Below, one piece after another: positions 59,305 through 64,000 of a DNA stretch of 64,000 nucleotides (within the stretch, counting starts at the first letter, position 1; each line of letters starts with the position of its first letter). This DNA is from Candidatus Peregrinibacteria bacterium CG10_big_fil_rev_8_21_14_0_10_55_24 (lineage in GTDB: Bacteria > Patescibacteriota > Gracilibacteria > Peribacterales > Peribacteraceae). The notes beneath the pieces were generated by a model. The model saw nothing but the letters and a program-made list of their open reading frames with translations. It ran no database searches and had not been told where the DNA came from. The position numbers were made by a program, and so were the translations under genes. Location of the stretch: positions 124,001 through 188,000 of the forward strand of contig PFDV01000003.1 of NCBI GenBank assembly GCA_002772745.1. Reading direction: 5' to 3'.

Positions 59305-59589
59305 GTGGTCTGTTGTTCATTCGCGGGTCGTTTCGTTGTCGAGGGTGACGGTGTGCTCGTCTTGCCCCCCGGGGTGGGCGAAACTGGTATCAGTGGCGAG
59401 AAGGTGCTCATGCGCCTTGCTCGCGCTCTGGGTTCCGCGACAGCGGGACCGGAGACTGATGCCATGAGGAGGGCGTACGATCTGTTGCAGGCGCGTCCGC
59501 CTGCCTCAGCGCAAATTCTGCAGGAAGCATTCGTGCAACCTGCAGTCGCCGCTCTCTTCTGCCCCACCCCGGCGGAGGCGGCCCGCTAG
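59305..59589 (+). CDS. hypothetical protein (94 aa) with hairpin-controlled start
   Basis: 94 residues from GTG 59305, which follows the strong SD AAGGAGGT by 5 nt. AGACCAC (59281-59287) and GTGGTCT (59305-59311) form a 7-bp stem that includes the start codon and places AAGGAGG in the loop. The protein begins MVCCSFAGRFVVEGDGVLVL, followed by helices (EKVLMRLARALG, TDAMRRAYDLLQ). No family. A strong terminator follows. Confidence 0.65.
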   Translation: MVCCSFAGRFVVEGDGVLVLPPGVGETGISGEKVLMRLARALGSATAGPETDAMRRAYDLLQARPPASAQILQEAFVQPAVAALFCPTPAEAAR

Positions 59590-59610
59590 CACCGACTGAG
59601 AGGTCGGTAC

Positions 59611-59658
59611 CCCCCAGCCACTACACCCACGATGGGTGCGGCTGGGGGGAAATTTTTC
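59611..59658 (+). terminator. strong terminator after the 94-aa gene
   Basis: CCCCCCAGCC ... GGCTGGGGGG with inner CACCCA/TGGGTG, then AAATTTTT. Confidence 0.85.
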
Positions 59659-60102
59659 GACCATATCAACGAACGAGCCTAGGAGACAGAACTGTCAGGC
59701 ACACTCGTCTCTGAGCCTGCGGGGAGCGAACATGCTGCGCCGAAGGGTGGAATCCGTATGCTCCAGAGCCCCTCTCCCTGTCCCTCTCCCGCCGGGAGAG
59801 GGAACGAAGCACAACAACGGAACGGAAGTTTTATATATTTTCCTCTCCTCCTTGGGGGCGGGTAAGGAGAGGGAACGAGGCATTGATCCCGAGGAAGCGT
59901 GTGCCTTTCTACCGTACCTACAGAATTCTTATGCGTTTTAGGTTCCAGTTCGCCCCACGTAGTATTTGACATAATACTAAAATATATCTTGATTATACTT
60001 AGGGAATCTTCTATCCTCTTCTTAGTTCTGACGAACCCAGGCAGGGCTGCTTGGGCAGAACCGGTTCCAAACAATCCCGGCTGAGTCGGGAAGGAGGGAA
60101 TC
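59659..60102. other. non-coding gap with REP-like repeats and AT-rich promoter region
   Basis: Two related GC-rich hairpin units: CCCCTCTCCC...GGGAGAGGG (about 59769-59803) and CCTCTCCTCC...GGAGAGG (about 59843-59876). Then an AT-rich segment with TTGACA (about 59967) and TATACT (about 59995), which probably holds the promoter of the CsrA-like gene. No gene seen. Confidence 0.5.
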
Positions 60103-60288
60103 ATGTTGGTTCAAACCCTGAAGAAGGGTGGCGAGGGGAGTGAAACCCTCGTCGTAACTGTCTCTGCTGAGAGCCTTAGGTCTCTCGCAGAGAAGGGAGA
60201 AGATCTGCGCTTCACGATCACGGTCGTGAAGGGCAAAGCCCGGGTCGGGATCACCGCCCCGCGCGAGGTCCAATTCTCCCGGGAGTAA
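60103..60288 (+). CDS. divergent CsrA-family protein
   Basis: 61 residues from the ATG at 60103 with SD GAAGGAGGG. The second half [20 protein letters not shown] aligns with CsrA strands beta2-beta5 (VTVLEVKGNQVRIGIDAPKDV). The first half is longer and unlike CsrA ([20 protein letters not shown]). The RNA-binding R of the VHRE motif survives as FSRE. A stem CCCG/CGGG sits next to the SD. Possibly a partner or antagonist of the canonical CsrA encoded next. Confidence 0.65.
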   Translation: MLVQTLKKGGEGSETLVVTVSAESLRSLAEKGEDLRFTITVVKGKARVGITAPREVQFSRE

Positions 60289-60307
60289 TACTCCCCCGCG
60301 AACCAAT

Positions 60308-60361
60308 AAAGACCGGCATGGATGCCTTGAGACAAGGAAGTCCATGCCGGTCGGTTTTTTT
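60308..60361 (+). terminator. strong terminator after the CsrA-like gene
   Basis: GACCGGCATGGA and TCCATGCCGGTC pair (12 bp) around TGCCTTGAGACAAGG, followed by GGTTTTTTT. Confidence 0.9.
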
Positions 60362-60438
60362 AGTTGACCCCGTGCCCACTTGGCACCAATCTACGGCCCC
60401 CTCGATGACCACGGTGGCATCGTGGGTAGTTCCTTTTG

Positions 60439-60455
60439 CCTCCATTGAAAGGAGG
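60439..60455 (+). promoter_or_regulatory. hairpin covering the csrA Shine-Dalgarno
   Basis: CCTCC (60439-60443), loop ATTGAAA, GGAGG (60451-60455). The GGAGG is the SD of csrA. Confidence 0.6.
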
Positions 60456-60461
60456 TGCCAC

Positions 60462-60731
60462 ATGCTCGTTCTTAGCAGGAAAAAGAACGAGAGCATTGTG
60501 ATCAACGACGACATCACGATCGTCGTCGTTGAAATCCGCGGGGACAAGGTTCGTTTGGGGGTGGAAGCCCCCAAGGACGTCCCCGTCCATCGGCGGGAGG
60601 TGTTCGACGCCATCCGCCGGAACGAGGCCGCTGAGGCGGCCAGAGACGCCGCCAGGAAGGCGGCAGACCAACAAGCTGCTCAAGACAGGGCAGCGCCCGG
60701 CGCGGCGACCGATGAGTCGCCGCGACCGTGA
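60462..60731 (+). CDS. csrA: carbon storage regulator CsrA
   Basis: 89 residues from the ATG at 60462. Canonical Csr[41 protein letters not shown] and the RNA-binding [10 protein letters not shown]. An extra Ala/Lys/Asp tail of about 35 residues follows. CsrA binds GGA in hairpin loops and blocks or stabilises mRNAs. The SD lies in such a hairpin, suggesting autoregulation. It has its own terminator. Confidence 0.95.
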   Translation: MLVLSRKKNESIVINDDITIVVVEIRGDKVRLGVEAPKDVPVHRREVFDAIRRNEAAEAARDAARKAADQQAAQDRAAPGAATDESPRP

Positions 60732-60770
60732 TGGTGGGATTCGGGGAAGGACCCCGAAACACACCCTAGG

Positions 60771-60818
60771 CCCCCACACCTTCTGCGGAGGGAGTGGGGG
60801 TCTTATTTTCCTTGAGTG
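60771..60818 (+). terminator. terminator after csrA
   Basis: CCCCCAC ... GTGGGGG followed by TCTTATTTTCCTT. Confidence 0.8.
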
Positions 60819-60860
60819 GAGCACTCGCCCCCAGGGCCAACTTTGCGTATCCTCCCTCCC

Positions 60861-62306
60861 GTGCCCTTCACGCTCTACAACACGCTCACCAAACGCGAGG
60901 AGGAATTCCGTCCTCTCGAAGAGGGCAAGGTGCGCCTGTACACCTGCGGTCCCACGGTCTACGGCCGGCCGCACGTGGGCAACTATTCCTCCTTCCTGAT
61001 GGCGGACTTGCTGCGGCGCTGGTTGCAGTATGGGTTGGGGTACAAGGTCACGCACGTGAAGAACATAACGGACGTGGGGCACCTGGTTGCCGATGCAGAC
61101 ACAGGGGAGGACAAGGTGGAGAAGCAGGCGCGCGAGGAGCACGGCGAGGTGACGCACGACTCGGTCATCGCCATCGCGCGCAAGTACGAAGCGATGTACT
61201 TGGAGGATGAGAGAGCGCTCAACCTCGTTGAGCCGGAAGAGCGTCCGCGCGCGACGCAGTACATCGAAGAGATGAAGGCGATGGTCGAGGCACTCCTCAA
61301 GAGCGGCAACGCATATGTGATGGAGGACGGCGTCTACTTCGACGTGCATAGCTCTACTCCCACGCCGTACGGCACGCTCTCAGGAAACACTCTGGAGAAC
61401 CTGGAAGCCGGTGCTCGTGTTGGTGTGGATGAGAAGAAGAAGCACCCCGCGGACTTCGCACTCTGGAAGTTCTGCGTCGGGCAGAACGAGCACCACGCGC
61501 TGCAGTGGGATTCCCCCAAGGGCCCCGGTGGCGAGACGTATCCCAAGGGGTTCCCCGGCTGGCACATCGAGTGCTCCGCCATGAGCAGCTCGCTCCTCGG
61601 GGAGCAGATCGACATCCACACCGGCGGTGAGGACAATATTTTCCCGCACCATGAGTGCGAGATTGCGCAGAGTGAATCCGTGAGTGGCAAAAAGCCATTT
61701 GTGCGCTTGTGGCTGCACAAACGGCGCATCCAGATGGGGGAGGAGAAGATGTCAAAGAGCCTTGGCAACGTGAAAACGTTGGATGACATCCGTGCCATGG
61801 GGTTCAGTCCACTGGATCTTCGGTACCTCTTCCTCTCCGTGCACTACCGCACGCAGCTCAAGTTCACACAGAAGGGACTTGAAGATGCGCACAAGGCGCG
61901 GCGCAAGATCGTGGAGTGGATGGAGGAAGTTGAGGAATCAAGGGAGGAAAAAGAAGCAGAGGAAGCAAAGGAGTACGAACAGAAATTTCGCTCCGCAATG
62001 AACGCAGATCTCAACACGCCGGAGGCTCTCGCCGCAATCTTCGATTGCATGACGTGGTCGCGCACAGCAAAGGCACAGGGGGCGTGCAGAGCATTCGCTG
62101 CGCTCGTACGTTCGACGTTCGGGTGCTTCGACTCCAACGAAGGAGATGAGAATATTCCCGATGACGTCCAGGCGCTCGTTGCCAAGCGCAAGGGAGCGCG
62201 TGCATCCAAAGACTTCGCCGCGTCCGATCATCTGCGCTCGGAGATTCGCGCACTCGGGTACGAGGTACGCGACGGGGATGACGGTCAGGAGGTGCGAAAA
62301 CTCTGA
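60861..62306 (+). CDS. cysS: cysteinyl-tRNA synthetase
   Basis: Charges tRNA-Cys. 481 residues from GTG 60861 (MPFTLYNTLTKREEEF). HIGH-type motif in CGPTVYGRPHVGNY (about 30-43), zinc ligands in the same region plus WHIECSAM and HHECE, KMSKS in EEKMSKSLGN. A short Lys/Glu-rich insertion (SREEKEAEEAKEYEQK, about 358-373) precedes the anticodon-binding helices. Confidence 0.95.
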   Translation: MPFTLYNTLTKREEEFRPLEEGKVRLYTCGPTVYGRPHVGNYSSFLMADLLRRWLQYGLGYKVTHVKNITDVGHLVADADTGEDKVEKQAREEHGEVTHDSVIAIARKYEAMYLEDERALNLVEPEERPRATQYIEEMKAMVEALLKSGNAYVMEDGVYFDVHSSTPTPYGTLSGNTLENLEAGARVGVDEKKKHPADFALWKFCVGQNEHHALQWDSPKGPGGETYPKGFPGWHIECSAMSSSLLGEQIDIHTGGEDNIFPHHECEIAQSESVSGKKPFVRLWLHKRRIQMGEEKMSKSLGNVKTLDDIRAMGFSPLDLRYLFLSVHYRTQLKFTQKGLEDAHKARRKIVEWMEEVEESREEKEAEEAKEYEQKFRSAMNADLNTPEALAAIFDCMTWSRTAKAQGACRAFAALVRSTFGCFDSNEGDENIPDDVQALVAKRKGARASKDFAASDHLRSEIRALGYEVRDGDDGQEVRKL

Positions 62307-62322
62307 GGGGGCTTGATACCGT

Positions 62323-62374
62323 GTGTCATGGTTCGACTCCCTGCCTGCCGGCAGACAGGCGCTCACCATGACAC
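62323..62374 (+). terminator. terminator/repeat after cysS
   Basis: Same GTGTCATGGT ... ACCATGACAC stem as at 57918, here with a longer loop holding CTGCCTGCC...GGCAGACAGG. No strong T-run follows, so termination is less certain. Confidence 0.55.
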
Positions 62375-63076
62375 GCGTGCCAGAACAGTCCAAACGTGGG
62401 GAACTCCTGACGAAATGTCAGGTTTGCTCAACGATCTTGTAGTGTTTTACACAATAATTGTATGTTTAATGCAACATCTTTTTTCTCTCCGCGGATTGTA
62501 GCGAAAGAGGCTCTCTAATGCGGAATCGTGCGTAGATTCGCCGAATGAAGCGAGAATTTTCGCAGCGGAGAGCCGAACCACACTGTCCGCGCGTGTAACG
62601 CAACACCGGAGCAGATCGTTTTGGTAGGCGCACAGGACAGCCTGGAAGTCTTGCTTCCCTGCGCCCGTTCTCCTAGGATCTCTGCTAAAGATCCGCGCTC
62701 TACGCGTAAAGGAGGGCGTGGTCTGTGTCATTGTTCCTTAACAATTCGGCACCTTGCCTTGGCCCCACGTCTAATAGGGAAAGAGACAAGTCTTCCACAT
62801 CACGTTTTCACGTGGTCGTGTTTTTTTGTTCCACAGGCTTTCTACATGGAAAGATTCACTCCGTGGTCGTGTACCCTCTTTATTCATAAGGAGACGATCG
62901 GCTCACACCCGGTCCGCCTCAGCGCGGACATCCCGTGAGTCATCCTCCCACACTAGAACTGCGGAGATTGCCGAATGTGCCTGTGCGACCCTCACAGAGA
63001 ACAACCAAAGACAGAACACAACAAACACCCTTCTGTATTATTTACTCCTTTATATACTCCTATGGACTTTATCCGC
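62375..63076 (+). other. long gap upstream of the S-layer gene
   Basis: About 700 nt with no convincing gene. It contains CTCTCCGCGG ... GCAGCGGAGAG (about 62489-62568), a CACGTGGTCGTGTTTTTTT run (about 62809-62828) and a TTTATATACT box (63049-63058) just before the coding start. It may hold promoters or a long leader for the S-layer mRNA. Confidence 0.45.
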
Positions 63077-64000
63077 ATGAAGAAAGTTCTCGCGGGGATG
63101 TCCGTTGCCGCTATTTCGCTCACGCAAGCCGCGAGCGTCTTCGCTGCTTATACGGATGTACCCAGCGGGGTCTGGTTCGAGGATGCAGTCGAGGCTTTTC
63201 TCGACATGGGCTACCTCGATGCCAGCCAAACGCGCTTCCGCGGTGGCGACAGTGCCAACCGTGCGGAGTTCGTTAAGCTCGTTGTCGAGCTCAATGGCGG
63301 GATTCTCTCGACTCCCCCGGCCGTTCCGAGTTTCGATGACGTAGCAACCGGCGCCTGGTACTACGGGTACTTTGAAGAAGCCGGTAAAGAGGGCTGGGTC
63401 CGTGGTGACGGTGACTGCTACGGCGGCCATCCGTGCTACGCCCGTCCTGCCGCGAACATCAACCGCGCAGAAGCCGCGGCGCTGATCGTTCGCGCATTCG
63501 GCCTGGAGGCCACGGGCGACGCATCCCAGTTCGTCGACAACCCGTCGGGCCAGTGGTACACCAACGTCATCCAGACGGCGGCAGACCACTGCGTTCTGCA
63601 GGGTGACGGCGACACGGGTCGCGTACGCCCCGGCGACAATATGAACCGCGCCGAAATGGTAACCATGCTCTTCCGCGTCGATCAGGGTCTTGCCTACGGC
63701 GTGGATTGCGGTGTGGGTGCCGGCGGCGAGGCGATGATTGTCGACGTGGTTGCCACCTCCTCCACGACGCTCGAGGCAGACTTCAACGTCACCCTCGATG
63801 CAGCGTCTGCAGAGGACGTAGCAGTCTACACGGTGACCGGATCGCCGGAGCTTCCTGTGAGCTCCGTGACGCTCCTCAACCCTTCTACGGTTGAGCTCAC
63901 CCTCGGCGAACCCATGCTGGCCAGCCATGAGTACACACTCTCGGTTGATGGCCTTCTGGCAGCCGATGGCACGGTCGTCGATGACGCCATGACTTTCCTG
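63077..64000 (+). CDS. S-layer (SLH) protein, 5' part
   Basis: 308 residues to the window edge; no stop reached. Signal peptide from the ATG at 63077 (MKKVLAGMSVAAISLTQAAS, cleavage near FAA); an in-frame ATG at 63062 would start before the expected transcript. Three SLH repeats: YTDVPSGVWFEDAVEAFLDM, FDDVATGAWYYGYFEEAGKE and FVDNPSGQWYTNVIQTAADH, each ending in NRAE-(F/A/M). Then a beta-rich Ig-like region (MIVDVVATSSTTLEADFNVT) of SbsA type. Likely the main cell-surface protein; partial. Confidence 0.9.
   Translation, partial: MKKVLAGMSVAAISLTQAASVFAAYTDVPSGVWFEDAVEAFLDMGYLDASQTRFRGGDSANRAEFVKLVVELNGGILSTPPAVPSFDDVATGAWYYGYFEEAGKEGWVRGDGDCYGGHPCYARPAANINRAEAAALIVRAFGLEATGDASQFVDNPSGQWYTNVIQTAADHCVLQGDGDTGRVRPGDNMNRAEMVTMLFRVDQGLAYGVDCGVGAGGEAMIVDVVATSSTTLEADFNVTLDAASAEDVAVYTVTGSPELPVSSVTLLNPSTVELTLGEPMLASHEYTLSVDGLLAADGTVVDDAMTFL

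Noticed and set aside
59099-59467. 122-codon plus-strand frame overlapping the 94-aa gene
   Set aside because: The other frame has a perfect Shine-Dalgarno directly before its GTG and ends just before a strong terminator.
62447-62731. 94-codon minus-strand frame upstream of the S-layer gene
   Set aside because: No start signal, no recognisable domain, low-complexity charged composition; overlaps inverted repeats.

Overview
The window is a gene-dense bacterial chromosome segment of moderately high GC with short intergenic gaps and TGA, TAA and TAG all used as stops (standard code). Gene content suggests a Patescibacteria/CPR organism, perhaps the Peregrinibacteria/Peribacteria side. The signs are an S-layer (SLH) protein, SbsA-type Ig domains, cysteine-rich repeat proteins, tandem TMTC-like membrane/TPR proteins, scattered household genes instead of long biosynthetic operons, and very many starts lying only 6-10 nt downstream of a -10 box (leaderless mRNAs). 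The lineage is an inference from style and content, not a database result.

Layout. 1-12.3 kb: tail of a coiled-coil protein, uvrB, two secreted proteins, galU, hsp20, dedA, uppP, a small XRE regulator, recJ (no ordinary start codon), and two cell-surface proteins, one with thrombospondin-3-like calcium repeats. 12.3-17.4 kb: dnaJ, jag/khpB, a 37-residue CxxC peptide, HU and topA. 17.4-22.5 kb: tRNA-Trp, then an arginine module made of an Arg-codon leader peptide, an intrinsic terminator, a guanidino-group-modifying enzyme, argG and argH. This module is bracketed by direct repeats that carry the 3' end of the tRNA. 22.5-31.5 kb: a cysteine-rich protein with a zinc-ribbon partner, a methyltransferase with two TMTC-like proteins, an MscS-like protein, an N-formylglutamate amidohydrolase-like protein and an M23 peptidase. 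31.5-31.8 kb: a MITE-like element with 28-bp terminal inverted repeats. 31.8-44.7 kb: dGTPase, pgeF/nnrD, a glycosyltransferase, FtsQ-like, a PBP-type carboxypeptidase, LysM-M23, a divergent GH77, a DUF4349 protein and a large M20/carbamoylase-like hydrolase. 44.7-46.4 kb: a three-gene DUF2188 / ThsB-like TIR / DUF4231 (SLATT) cassette with a consensus promoter that contains a perfect CIRCE operator, next to tRNA-Asp. 46.4-53.4 kb: DoxX, GNAT, SulP, a VWA/MoxR-type ATPase pair and a decayed GNAT copy. 53.4-64 kb: gatCA, rnpA-yidC, class I aldolase, two tandem CsrA-family genes with structured Shine-Dalgarno regions, cysS and the start of an SLH S-layer gene.

The two most interesting systems are the arginine cassette and the HrcA/CIRCE-type TIR-SLATT cassette. 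In the first, attenuator, GME hydrolase, ArgG and ArgH could form a citrulline-arginine cycle or a salvage route, and the whole has the look of an integration at tRNA-Trp. The second is a candidate antiphage system placed under a heat-shock-type operator. Two start-up modes coexist: most genes are leaderless, while a few small genes (14.1, 59.3, 60.1 and 60.5 kb) have strong Shine-Dalgarno sequences, which at 59.3 and 60.5 kb lie inside hairpins, suggesting local CsrA control. Convergent gene junctions are filled with inverted repeats built from short degenerate motifs.
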